From the NCBI GenBank assembly GCA_016124585.1, contig WGNL01000011.1, positions 62,001 through 126,000 of the forward strand: a DNA stretch of 64,000 bases. Reading direction: 5' to 3'. Below the pieces are notes generated by a model. It did not search any database and was not told the DNA's origin. It saw only the letters and a list, made by a program, of their open reading frames with translations. Below are positions 53,376 to 61,101 of the stretch, in pieces. Both the position numbers and the translations under genes were made by a program. Positions within the stretch are counted from its first letter, which is position 1. Every line of letters starts with the position of its first letter. The DNA comes from Bacteroidota bacterium (GTDB taxonomy: Bacteria; Bacteroidota; Bacteroidia; Chitinophagales; Saprospiraceae).

Positions 53376-53441
53376 GCCAACACTGCGCCAGCGTCTATGT
53401 CCAGCAAAAGCTGGGCACGTCGCCGGCGCTAACCATTAGGC
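53376..53441. repeat. attC-like imperfect stem-loop between orphan genes
   Basis: Nested pairing arms: GCC 53376-53378 with GGC 53439-53441; GCGCCAGCGTC 53385-53395 with 53419-53429 (two mismatches); TGTCCAGC 53398-53405 with GCTGGGCA 53410-53417 (one G-T), loop AAAA. Outer unpaired spacers AACACT and TAACCATTA leave a bulged stem of integron attC shape. The right end ATTAGGC is one base off the GTTRRRY core. GC-rich arms in AT-rich surroundings stand out. No integrase is in the window. Confidence 0.5.
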
Positions 53442-53455
53442 ATCACAAATAAAAA

Positions 53456-53992
53456 ATGAAAAAAACAACAATCATATTAACCATTTTAGGAATTGGAATA
53501 TTTGGATTGTTTTACCTGAATAAGAATTTCTTGAATATATGGAATGCTAATCAAGTAATGGTAAGTGTAGATAGTGGATTATCAGAGGATAAGGTGAAAA
53601 TTGAACATGGAATAAGCGTGAATACAATCAGTAGGGTAAACGACTTGGATTTATTTAATGATAGAGGAAAGTATGCAATTGTTTTCGACGGAAAACCAAG
53701 GACTAAAATAGAAAACGAATATGGCGAAAATGACTTCTTGTTAACTTATGAAGATGAATACTACTTATCGTTCCGACAATTCAAATTTAATCGAAAACAT
53801 CAGCATAATTACAAATTCAAATTCATAAAATCAGAAGATAATCCAATAGTGGAAGCTGATATTGACGGCAAAGACGGAATGAATTTTAGACGAAAGATGA
53901 TTAAAATTAAAGATGCTGAAAAGTACGTATGTAACACACCACTTGACAGCGCAGGAACAATTTATAATATGGTAGAATTGAAAAAAGAATAA
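53456..53992 (+). CDS. unrecognised membrane-anchored protein
   Basis: 178 residues. One N-terminal hydrophobic helix (TTIILTILGIGIFGLFYLNK) acts as a signal-anchor. The rest is a soluble alpha/beta domain with basic and acidic patches (RGKYAIVFDGKPRTKIENEY, YYLSFRQFKFNRKHQHNYKF, VEADIDGKDGMNFRRKMIKI) ending in CNTPLDSAGTIYNMVELKKE. No family recognised. It is AT-rich, begins 14 bases after the attC-like hairpin and has no close relative in the window. Its isolated position and hairpin context are like those of integron or island cassette genes, which is inference. Confidence 0.7.
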   Translation: MKKTTIILTILGIGIFGLFYLNKNFLNIWNANQVMVSVDSGLSEDKVKIEHGISVNTISRVNDLDLFNDRGKYAIVFDGKPRTKIENEYGENDFLLTYEDEYYLSFRQFKFNRKHQHNYKFKFIKSEDNPIVEADIDGKDGMNFRRKMIKIKDAEKYVCNTPLDSAGTIYNMVELKKE

Positions 53993-54192
53993 TCATGAAG
54001 GCCCAGTTGTTCTGAGTATATGCCTAAAAATAGCCACCGCTCTTTCAAGTTTAGCACAGCGTACCTTAGACAGTTGTTGCAACCCGTTTGCGCAAACCTT
54101 CCACTCTCCCAATTCACCAACTCATTCATCCAACAACCAAATATTCATTCAAATGTTAATCTTCAAATTTATGCTAAAATGAAGAACAACCA

Positions 54193-54462
54193 ATGATATT
54201 ATTATTTCTGATTATCTGCTTTTGCTTGCCTTATTTGTTATTGCTCTATGAAGGCGTTAGTGTCTGGGTCAGACTACTGTTCATTTCATTGTTTGAAATT
54301 CTTGGGGTAATATTCTTAGTTATTATTAGCAGGTTATGCAAAACTTCAGATTTGCTATATACGCTATTTTTTTTCAACATGATAATAGTTTTTAGCGTGA
54401 TACTTAAAATTGCATTGATAACTATAGTATGGTTAGTAAAGAAAGCCTCCAAAGGCAAATAG
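54193..54462 (+). CDS. small three-helix membrane protein, unrecognised
   Basis: 89 residues, overwhelmingly hydrophobic. Three helices are visible: ILLFLIICFCLPYLLLLYEG, VRLLFISLFEILGVIFLVII and LFFFNMIIVFSVILKIALIT, with a basic C-terminus (WLVKKASKGK). Positive residues after helix 3 suggest a cytoplasmic C-terminus. ATG 54193 follows a short AT-rich gap of 200 bases with no clear promoter. No homology recognised. It may be a genuine small gene of the AT-rich island or a chance ORF; the even spacing of helices favours the first. Confidence 0.5.
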   Translation: MILLFLIICFCLPYLLLLYEGVSVWVRLLFISLFEILGVIFLVIISRLCKTSDLLYTLFFFNMIIVFSVILKIALITIVWLVKKASKGK

Positions 54463-54931
54463 GTTGCCCCCAGTTGCGTCAAGTCTTCCACAGCCTTAAC
54501 AATGCTAGTAAGTTCTTTTTTAAATTTATGCAGTAGTTCAAGCAAGGTACTGTAGGTTATTTCACAGAAAGATAGGTAGGTTTATGGGATAAGTTATGGA
54601 AGACTTGGCACAACTGGGAAAGGCAGTACACCTTAACCTCTGTTCAGATTGGCATCAATGTTTTTCTATTTATTTACTATTAAGGAACTACTTATTGCTG
54701 GAAGAATTGTTTTGACAGAACTAGCATGGTGTTGTCTATCTAATAAAACAGACGAGGCACAAAAAGGGCATCAAGGCTTTTGAAGAGCATTTACGCCAAC
54801 TTCGGTTGGCCAAGGGAAGGGTCTCTACACTAGGAAAGCTTTTACCAAAAAATATTTCTACCAGCTTTTGGTGGCGAAGTGGCACTTGCGCTGGTCTGTC
54901 CTGCATACACAAATGCCGCTGTGCTAAACAA
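54463..54931. other. decayed non-coding stretch with an inverted repeat
   Basis: No intact gene. CAGTTGCGTCAAGTCTTCCA at 54471-54490 and TGGAAGACTTGGCACAACTG at 54597-54616 are inverted copies matching in 18 of 20 positions, about 105 bases apart. Reading outward both encode a peptide like EDL-x-QLG, so the copies may come from the same former coding sequence. The region also contains a possible HTH remnant (54759-54818). Confidence 0.55.
54759..54818 (+). pseudogene. possible remnant of an XRE-family HTH regulator
   Basis: The frame reads HKKGIKAFEEHLRQLRLAKG, the usual start of XRE HTH proteins ('F-g-x-x-L-R-x-L-R-x-A-K-G'). After it, the sequence no longer resembles the 'lsQeeLA' helix and no start codon fits upstream. 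If real, it is a 20-residue relic. Weak evidence. Confidence 0.3.
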
Positions 54932-55146
54932 TGGCTAAAAATGCGGTCTTCTAGGGGTTTAAAACGTCATCATAGACCTACAATGTCCGCTTTCTATCCG
55001 ACAATAGGGGCATTGATGACCTACAACGCCTGCTTTCTATCCGACAACGGGGTCATTGATGGCCTACTACGCTGCCTTTCTATGCTACAATGAGGCTATT
55101 GTTGACCTATCATGCCCACTTTCTAGGTGATAAAGGAGCCTTGTAC
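54932..55146. repeat. rigid 43-nt-period array of paired 22+21-nt half-units
   Basis: Five units of exactly 43 bases starting at 54932, 54975, 55018, 55061 and 55104, with no insertion or deletion. The first half (22 nt) reads about GACCTACAAY, five or six variable bases, then CTTTCTA; the second half (21 nt) reads about TCCGACAAYRGGG, variable base, CATTGAT. The first unit is the most diverged. Units differ mainly in the middle of each half (TGTCCG, CGCCTG, CGCTGC, TGCCCA in half one). The period is not a multiple of three, and the overlapping 95-codon ORF shows no protein signature. It ends 75 bases before the promoter of the gene at 55268. Confidence 0.85.
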
Positions 55147-55220
55147 CAACTTTTTACAGGCCATTCAAAACAAAATAACAAAAAAGGCACAAAAAATATT
55201 TTTTACAATTTATTTTTATT

Positions 55221-55228
55221 TAAATTTG
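55221..55228 (+). promoter_or_regulatory. -7 box of the gene at 55268
   Basis: TAAATTTG is a perfect TAnnTTTG box, 39 bases before the ATG, in a very AT-rich stretch. The -33 element is not distinct. Confidence 0.5.
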
Positions 55229-55267
55229 TAAAGTCTTTAAATTTAATCCTTCACTAAATTTCAAATC

Positions 55268-55996
55268 ATGGAAACACCCAGAATCTATTATTTCCCGCCC
55301 ACTCCATCTGAGTATCCGGCATGGCTGGCCAATTTCTACACGGTATTGGATGCCAACAAAGTATTGCTCGGTATTACGGTAGACGTGCTGGCCCGAGTGA
55401 ACAAGTTCAACCTTGGCCTCGGCTACTACGGTAATTGTATTACTACTTTTGATGGGTTTCTCAGCAAATGTTACAGCAACCGCAATATCATGATATATGG
55501 CGACCCTGCGAATCTAGAACTTGAACTGACAGAATATGAGCCTGTGCCTGCTGGCCCAGCAGTGCCAGCCGATCAGGTGCCGCCCAATGAGCATGCTTGG
55601 ATTACCTCCTTGGTGGCTAACCTTCGTACCAATCCTAATATGAATGCTACCCTGTCCAAAGCATTGGGCTTGGATAATAGGCCAATTTCTAAATATGAGG
55701 ATGGTGACATGCCACTGTTAAAAGGTAAAATCGTTAATGGCCAAGCTCAATTGAACTGCCCTCTGCGGAATTTCAAGGGATATGAAGTATGGCGGCAGGA
55801 TACACCGGGTGGTTCTTTTGTCAAGATTGGCATTAGTTTGTCCCGATATTATTTGGATATAACTGAGCTACCGGAGGGGGTGAACACTGCACAATATGCT
55901 TATATTATACGCATGATTGGCAATGATAACGTACCAGTTGGTTCACCTTCCAATGAAGTGACCTTGGTTGTTTATCGCTCTGTGGTACCTGTATGA
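55268..55996 (+). CDS. unrecognised two-domain protein with a fibronectin III-like C-terminus
   Basis: 242 residues, no signal peptide. Residues 1-90 are helical with aromatic positions (YYFPPTPSEYPAWLANFYTV, LLGITVDVLARVNKFNLGLG). A Pro/Ala-rich linker lies around 93-112. About 112-150 is a helical stretch (ITSLVANLRTNPNMNATLSK). About 150-240 looks like one FN3-type sandwich (GQAQLNCPLRNFKGYEVWRQ, AQYAYIIRMIGNDNVPVGSP). I have the impression of a multi-copy Bacteroidota family but no function. Codon usage is like the chromosome, unlike the AT-rich genes before it. The 43-nt array lies just upstream. Confidence 0.78.
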   Translation: METPRIYYFPPTPSEYPAWLANFYTVLDANKVLLGITVDVLARVNKFNLGLGYYGNCITTFDGFLSKCYSNRNIMIYGDPANLELELTEYEPVPAGPAVPADQVPPNEHAWITSLVANLRTNPNMNATLSKALGLDNRPISKYEDGDMPLLKGKIVNGQAQLNCPLRNFKGYEVWRQDTPGGSFVKIGISLSRYYLDITELPEGVNTAQYAYIIRMIGNDNVPVGSPSNEVTLVVYRSVVPV

Positions 55997-56109
55997 GTTA
56001 ATGCTAATGTAGCGTTAGGCGGCATAAACGGCATTGTCCACATGGCCAAGCAGGTCGTAGCCGATCCTTCGGATTTAACAATATTAAAAGGTACAATAAT
56101 TTTATGAAC

Positions 56110-56141
56110 AAAAAAGCCCAGCTTCACAGCCGGGCTTTTTT
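56110..56141. terminator. bidirectional intrinsic terminator after nqrF
   Basis: AAAAAAGCCC (56110-56119) and GGGCTTTTTT (56132-56141) form a 10-bp stem. A/T runs on both sides serve both directions: the minus-strand nqr operon (nqrF stop at 56145) and the plus-strand gene at 55268. Confidence 0.88.
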
Positions 56142-56144
56142 GTT

Positions 56145-57434
56145 TTAGCTTCCGAAATCGTCGAAGGCGATGTTTTCCTCCGGTACGCCGAGGTCGGTAA
56201 GCATTTTCTGTACCGCCGATAGCATGAGCGGCGGGCCACAGAGGTAGTATTCGATTTCCTCCGGCTCCGGGTGGTTTTTGAGGTAGTTCTCTAGCACCAC
56301 TTGGTGGATGAATCCGACTGGGCCAGTCCAGTTGTCCTCTGGTAAAGGCTCGCTGAGGGCGATATGGTACTTGAAGTTTGGGAACTCTCTTTCGATTTCC
56401 CGGAAATCTTCTGTATAGAACAACTCCCGGCTGGAGCGGCCACCGTACCAGTAGCTTACCTGGCGGTCACGGGTCTTTTCCGTGTGGAACAGGTGGAAAA
56501 TATGCGAGCGCAGCGGCGCCATACCTGCACCACCACCGATGTAGAGCATTTCCCGCTTCGTGTTTTTGATGTGGAACTCACCATAAGGGCCAGAGATAAC
56601 CACTTTGTCACCAGGCTTGCGGGTAAAAACGTAGCTGGAACAGATGCCGGGGTTCACGTTCATCCAACCTTTCGCTGCACGGTCCCAAGGTGGGGTGGCG
56701 ATACGGATATTGAGCATGATGCGGTTGCCCTCGGCAGGGTGGTTGGCCATGGAGTATGCCCGGAAAATCGGTTCCGGGTTCTTCATTTTCAGACCCCACA
56801 TATTGAATTTATCCCATTCAGGACGGTATTCGTCTGGCTGTTTGCCCATCCGTGGGTGCGCCGTGATGTCTATGTCCTTGAAATCACATTCGATGGCTGG
56901 CACATCCACTTGGATGTAGCCGCCCGATTCGAAGTCGAGGTTTTCGCCCGGCGGCAGTTTCACCACAAACTCCTTGATGAAAGTGGCCACGTTGTAATTG
57001 GATTCCACTTCGCACTCCCATTTTTTGATACCAAAGACCTCCTCTGGTACTCGGATGTCCATGTCGGTGCGCACCTTCACTTGGCAAGCCAGCCGCATGT
57101 GCTCAGCAGCCTGCTTGCGGCTGAGGTGGTTCATTTCCGTGGGGAGCACATCGCCACCACCGCTGTCCACATGGCATTTGCACATGGCACAGGTTCCACC
57201 ACCGCCACAGGCAGAAGGTAGGAACATGTTTTTGTTGGAAAGTGCCGTAAGCAGTGACCCACCGGGCTGTACTATCAGCGGATTGGCGGTGTCACCGTTG
57301 ACGATTATCTTGACATCACCCTGCGGTACGAGCTTCTTTTGAGCTACCAGCAGCCCGAAAGTCAGCACCAGAATGACAGCGGTAAACGCCACCGCACCCC
57401 AGAGAACAAACATTGCATCGAATAGAAAAATCAT
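56145..57434 (-). CDS. nqrF: Na+-translocating NADH:quinone reductase subunit F
   Basis: 429 residues. An N-terminal membrane helix (about 9-30, [20 protein letters not shown]) anchors a 2Fe-2S ferredoxin domain with Cys76, Cys82, Cys85 ([14 protein letters not shown]) and Cys117 (RLACQVKV). The FAD-binding domain has [10 protein letters not shown] and [15 protein letters not shown]; the NADH-binding domain has [36 protein letters not shown] and [17 protein letters not shown]. It oxidises NADH and passes electrons via FAD and 2Fe-2S to the membrane subunits. Last gene of the nqrABCDEF operon. Confidence 0.97.
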   Translation of the reverse strand: MIFLFDAMFVLWGAVAFTAVILVLTFGLLVAQKKLVPQGDVKIIVNGDTANPLIVQPGGSLLTALSNKNMFLPSACGGGGTCAMCKCHVDSGGGDVLPTEMNHLSRKQAAEHMRLACQVKVRTDMDIRVPEEVFGIKKWECEVESNYNVATFIKEFVVKLPPGENLDFESGGYIQVDVPAIECDFKDIDITAHPRMGKQPDEYRPEWDKFNMWGLKMKNPEPIFRAYSMANHPAEGNRIMLNIRIATPPWDRAAKGWMNVNPGICSSYVFTRKPGDKVVISGPYGEFHIKNTKREMLYIGGGAGMAPLRSHIFHLFHTEKTRDRQVSYWYGGRSSRELFYTEDFREIEREFPNFKYHIALSEPLPEDNWTGPVGFIHQVVLENYLKNHPEPEEIEYYLCGPPLMLSAVQKMLTDLGVPEENIAFDDFGS

Positions 57435-57450
57435 AATGCTATTGAAAATG

Positions 57451-57488
57451 GAAAACGGATAATTGACCGAAGACGATTATCCGTTTTC
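57451..57488. repeat. 13-bp inverted repeat between nqrE and nqrF
   Basis: GAAAACGGATAAT (57451-57463) and ATTATCCGTTTTC (57476-57488) are exact complements with a 12-base loop. An intercistronic hairpin could tune the nqrF level. Confidence 0.7.
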
Positions 57489-57490
57489 AA

Positions 57491-58105
57491 TTAATGATGT
57501 GTCATGTAGTTGCCGGGGTTGATACCCATCAGGCTCATAAAGGCAATTCCCATCAAGCCTGTGAGTAGGAATGCAATACCCAATCCCCGCAGTGCTGGCG
57601 GAACCGCACTGTACCTGATTTTTTCACGAATGGCTGCCATGACAACGATGGCTACCATGAACCCAATCCCTGAACCAAAGCCAAATGTAGTGGCCTCGGC
57701 AAGGTTGTATTCCCTTGCCACCATGAAAAGGGCGCCCCCGAGGATGGAGCAGTTCACCGTGATTAGCGGTAGGAAAATGCCCAATGCGTTGTAGAGCGAT
57801 GGTGAAAATTTCTCCACGGCCATTTCCACTAATTGCACGAAAGCGGCAATGGTAGCGATGAACAGAATGAAGCGCAGGAAGGTCAGGTCCATCCCGAAAA
57901 TGCCATTTGGCCCCAAGATTTTCTCGTTGATGAACCAATTGATGGGCACGGTAAGCGTAAGTACGAAGACCACGGCAGCGCCAAGTCCGATGGCCGTTTT
58001 CACTGACTTGGAAACAGCAAGGAAGGAGCACATCCCAAGGAAGTACGCCAGCACCATGTTTTCAATGAAAACGGATTTTATGAAGATATTGAGTAAATCA
58101 CCCAT
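57491..58105 (-). CDS. nqrE: Na+-translocating NADH:quinone reductase subunit E
   Basis: 204 residues from ATG 58105 ([20 protein letters not shown]); the 21 codons upstream are low-complexity repeat DNA. Six membrane helices, with [20 protein letters not shown] supplying the Cys of the membrane 2Fe-2S site shared with NqrD, and [20 protein letters not shown] the second Cys. [20 protein letters not shown] and the C-terminal FMSLMGI are conserved. Part of the Na+-pumping core. Confidence 0.96.
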   Translation of the reverse strand: MGDLLNIFIKSVFIENMVLAYFLGMCSFLAVSKSVKTAIGLGAAVVFVLTLTVPINWFINEKILGPNGIFGMDLTFLRFILFIATIAAFVQLVEMAVEKFSPSLYNALGIFLPLITVNCSILGGALFMVAREYNLAEATTFGFGSGIGFMVAIVVMAAIREKIRYSAVPPALRGLGIAFLLTGLMGIAFMSLMGINPGNYMTHH

Positions 58106-58127
58106 TTTTATAAAGGTATGAGGTGAA

Positions 58128-58179
58128 AGGTATGAGGTATGAGCGGCGCGACACATCGCATTCCTCATACCTCATACCT
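58128..58179. repeat. 16-bp inverted repeat between nqrD and nqrE
   Basis: AGGTATGAGGTATGAG (58128-58143) and its exact complement (58164-58179), with a 20-base loop; another AAAGGTATGAGG copy lies just to the left at 58113-58124. Same word family as the hairpins at 4253, 8938 and 43406. Confidence 0.8.
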
Positions 58180-58189
58180 CTTTCCAAAT

Positions 58190-58888
58190 TTAAGAAACGT
58201 CAACTAAGTTTTGATTCTTGGAACGCTGAATCCAAATGATGGAACCAATCAGGAACAGTGCCGCAGCGGGAATCACCATCATATTGTTAGGCATGTACCA
58301 AGAGAAGAAGCTGTTCTTTGTGGTATCAATCAAATAATCAGGCGTGTTGCCGATGATTTGAAAACCAGCCAAGCTGCCTTTTCCAAACAGTTCCCTGAAT
58401 GCCGCTACGATGATGAGGATGACGCCATAGCCCAACCCGTTGCCGATACCGTCCACAAAGGAGCGCCAAGGCTTGTTGGCCATTGCGTAAGCCTCCAAAC
58501 GGCCCATCACGATACAGTTCGTGATGATGAGCCCGATGTACACCGAAAGTTCCTTCCAGATGGGGTAGTTGGCAGCTTTGAGCGCCAGCTCCACCAAGGT
58601 CACCAAGAAGGCTACCACGACCAACTGTACAATCATCCGGATCTGCTTGGGCATGCCTTTGCGAAGAAATGAAACCGCAAAATTGGACATGGCAGTCACA
58701 AAGGTTACGGCAATTGCCATGACGAATGCTTTGTTTACCAAGGTTGTTACAGCTAGCGCCGAGCAAATACCCAAGACCTGCACGGTGATGGGGTTGTTGT
58801 CGCTGAGTGGGTCGGTCAAGAGCTTGCGTTCTTTCTTGCCGAAGAACGGTTCTTTTTCCTGCTCTACCTGTGTTGCAATTTCAGCCAT
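58190..58888 (-). CDS. nqrD: Na+-translocating NADH:quinone reductase subunit D
   Basis: 232 residues. A short hydrophilic N-terminus (EQEKEPFFGKKERKLLTDPL) precedes six membrane helices. DNNPITVQVLGICSALAVTT and GLIITNCIVMGRLEAYAMAN contribute the Cys residues paired with those of NqrE for the membrane 2Fe-2S cluster. GIGNGLGYGVILIIVAAFRE is also conserved. Part of the Na+-pumping core. Confidence 0.96.
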   Translation of the reverse strand: MAEIATQVEQEKEPFFGKKERKLLTDPLSDNNPITVQVLGICSALAVTTLVNKAFVMAIAVTFVTAMSNFAVSFLRKGMPKQIRMIVQLVVVAFLVTLVELALKAANYPIWKELSVYIGLIITNCIVMGRLEAYAMANKPWRSFVDGIGNGLGYGVILIIVAAFRELFGKGSLAGFQIIGNTPDYLIDTTKNSFFSWYMPNNMMVIPAAALFLIGSIIWIQRSKNQNLVDVS

Positions 58889-58948
58889 TGTGATATTGTT
58901 TAATGATTCAATTCGGCGACCGCAAACCTGCTTTTGCCGAAAGAGAAT

Positions 58949-59659
58949 TTATTTTTTCAAGCTTTCAAAATAGGGGAGGTAAATCCTGAGCCCCCGGTCA
59001 AGCATTTCGGTAACACCTTTGGATGTGATGGTAGCACCTGTGATGGCATCCACCTGGTGAGCGGGCTTTTTGATGCCCCCTTTTACCACTGCTACCGAAA
59101 CATACTTCCCGTCTTCGTTAATGGTTTTGCCTTCGAATTGTTTTGGGAAAGCTGGATTGTCCGAAATCTCGGCACCAAGGCCGGGCGTTTCACCAACATG
59201 TCCAAAAGATGCGCCAGCAATGGTGTTGAAGTCATCTTTTAGCGCTATGGTACCCCAAATTTTATCCCAAAGTCCGTTGCCACGAATGGAAACGAGATAA
59301 AATGTGCCCTTATCGCTTTCAAAGGTAAAAACTGGGTAGTGGCGGTCGGCAAGTGGTTTCTTTTCCTCCTGCGCCATGTCAAGGTCTTCTGCCTTTTCAC
59401 CTTCCACAGGTTTACCATTGGCATCGATGACGACTTGCTTGATATTTTTGTCAAAGAGGTCAAGCACTTCTTTGTCGGACATCTTGTCCAAATCACTGCC
59501 GAGATAACCTTTGACGGCTTTCAGTATTTCCCTTTTTTTGTAAACGGCAGCGTTGTCGTCGTGGATGGGTTTCAACCCAGAAACAACGACCGCCAATACA
59601 ACCGAAACAACCAAGGTCATGATGACGGTATAAACGGTTACATATTTATTACTGTGCAT
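58949..59659 (-). CDS. nqrC: Na+-translocating NADH:quinone reductase subunit C
   Basis: 236 residues. One N-terminal membrane helix (VTVYTVIMTLVVSVVLAVVV) and a periplasmic FMN-binding domain. Family features are NGLWDKIWGTIALKDDFNTI, GASFGHVGETPGLGAEISDN and DAITGATITSKGV, whose Thr in TGAT carries the covalent FMN attached by ApbE. The last segment GLRIYLPYF is typical. No apbE gene is in the window. Confidence 0.96.
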   Translation of the reverse strand: MHSNKYVTVYTVIMTLVVSVVLAVVVSGLKPIHDDNAAVYKKREILKAVKGYLGSDLDKMSDKEVLDLFDKNIKQVVIDANGKPVEGEKAEDLDMAQEEKKPLADRHYPVFTFESDKGTFYLVSIRGNGLWDKIWGTIALKDDFNTIAGASFGHVGETPGLGAEISDNPAFPKQFEGKTINEDGKYVSVAVVKGGIKKPAHQVDAITGATITSKGVTEMLDRGLRIYLPYFESLKK

Positions 59660-59709
59660 TTTTCAATTTTTTGAAAAACAAAATCCTTTGTTCATTTTCC
59701 GATCAGGAA

Positions 59710-60978
59710 TCAATTGCCCGAAGCCGTTGCCAGTTTTTGGCGGCGCTTGATGTTTGATTCGATTACGAAGTGGTCAATCAGTGGTGCAAATACGTTCATG
59801 AACAGGATGGCCAACATCCAGCCCTCTGGGTATGCAGGGTTCATTACCCGAATGATGATGCCTAGCATACCGATGAAGAATCCGTAAATCCACTTGCCCC
59901 GATTGGTGCTGGCGGCAGTGACTGGATCGGTCGCCATGAAAGCCATTGCAAACCAAAAACTACCCATGTAAAAATGGTAGTACCAAGGTATATTCATAAA
60001 CGCATCGAAACCCCACCAGTTGAAAACGATGGCCATGAACCCAGCACCCAGCAGGCAGGAAAGCATGATCCGCCAACTAGCAATTCCCGTAGCAATCAGC
60101 ATCAATGCACCGATGATAATCAAAGGTTTACAGGTTTCACCGACAGACCCAGGTATAGCGCCCCAGAACATTTGCATTGGTGAGTAAACGGATGTCACTT
60201 TATCCCAGCCTTGCGAAGCAAGACCCAGCGGTGTGGCACCCGTAAAGGCATCCGCCACTGTACGTCCGCCTTCGCCAAAGGTCGCCCAGCCTAACCCGTT
60301 GAATATCCAGTCGAAGAAATGATACACCCCACCGTAGGTTTGGCCAGTAGCGGCACCGTTGGCATATTCAAGACCAGCTACCCAGCATTGGTCGCCGGAA
60401 ATAGTAGTAGGGTAAGCAAAGAAGACAAAGACCCTCGACAAGAGAGCGATGTTCACGACATTCATGCCAGTGCCACCAAATGCTTCTTTTCCCAAGATAA
60501 CGGCAAATGCAACGGCCATTGCCAATATCCAAAGTGGAATATCCGGCGGCATGATCAGTGGGATAAGTGCGCCTGTTACCAAGAACCCCTCTTCGATACC
60601 GTGGCCTTTTTTGGCGGCATAATAGAACTCAATTCCCAGACCAACCAAGTGCGTCACGACGAAAATTGGCAGTATTTTTATTAATCCGTACGCCAGTTTC
60701 AGGTGAATAGCAGCCAAGAACGATGTGTGCTGACCCAGCGCCAAAAAATGCTGATGGCCAATATTATAGGTGCCAAAAACATAGCACAATTGAAGCGCCA
60801 ACACCACCATCACCATGGTACGCTTGAGGTCCATACGGTCACGGATGTGAACGCCTACGCCTTGCGTCGTGTGGTCCGGCGTATAAAGGAAGGTGAAAAA
60901 GCCGTCATACAGTGTATGGAGGAAACGCTTTTCCTTCGGTGGCTCCAGCTTCTTTATCTTTTCTAAAAGAGTACTCAT
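59710..60978 (-). CDS. nqrB: Na+-translocating NADH:quinone reductase subunit B
   Basis: 422 residues with about ten membrane helices. HVRDRMDLKRTM-like start (VHIRDRMDLKRTMVMVVLAL), GHGIEEGFLVTGALIPLIMP, ILGKEAFGGTGMNVVNIALL and VADAFTGATPLGLASQGWD are conserved; the Thr in TGAT is the covalent FMN site. NWWGFDAFMNIPWYYHFYMG and AFMATDPVTAASTNRGKWIY near the end are also typical. It carries the main Na+ channel with NqrD/E and the quinone-reducing riboflavin/FMN path. Confidence 0.97.
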   Translation of the reverse strand: MSTLLEKIKKLEPPKEKRFLHTLYDGFFTFLYTPDHTTQGVGVHIRDRMDLKRTMVMVVLALQLCYVFGTYNIGHQHFLALGQHTSFLAAIHLKLAYGLIKILPIFVVTHLVGLGIEFYYAAKKGHGIEEGFLVTGALIPLIMPPDIPLWILAMAVAFAVILGKEAFGGTGMNVVNIALLSRVFVFFAYPTTISGDQCWVAGLEYANGAATGQTYGGVYHFFDWIFNGLGWATFGEGGRTVADAFTGATPLGLASQGWDKVTSVYSPMQMFWGAIPGSVGETCKPLIIIGALMLIATGIASWRIMLSCLLGAGFMAIVFNWWGFDAFMNIPWYYHFYMGSFWFAMAFMATDPVTAASTNRGKWIYGFFIGMLGIIIRVMNPAYPEGWMLAILFMNVFAPLIDHFVIESNIKRRQKLATASGN

Positions 60979-61101
60979 TTATAGTTGATTGTTTGCCCAG
61001 TTGGGCTTAATTGTTCGATTGTTCTATTGTTTGATTGTTAAATTAAGCTAGTTGAACCGAGAGGAAATCAATTCAACAATTTAGCAATCCAACATTTCAA
61101 A

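Noticed and set aside
53993-54192. Direct words CAGTTGTT near 54006 and 54071 as cassette boundaries
   Set aside because: They are direct, not inverted, and no stem of attC type can be formed between them.
54246-54545. 99-codon minus-strand ORF overlapping the small membrane protein gene
   Set aside because: Its first third looks helical and might be a relic, but the rest is the antisense of the hydrophobic gene; it is noted only as part of the decayed stretch.
54806-55093. 95-codon ORF over the 43-nt array
   Set aside because: The repeat period is not a multiple of three, the peptide is Cys/Arg-rich without any family pattern, and it begins inside a decayed region.
55997-56100. GTTAGGC near 56021 as a second integron recombination core
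   Set aside because: The heptamer fits GTTRRRY, but no matching bulged hairpin lies on either side, so it is probably chance.
56364-57221. 285-codon ORF antisense to nqrF
   Set aside because: It mirrors the GC-skewed codons of nqrF; the peptide is His/Val-rich and NqrF on the other strand is unmistakable.
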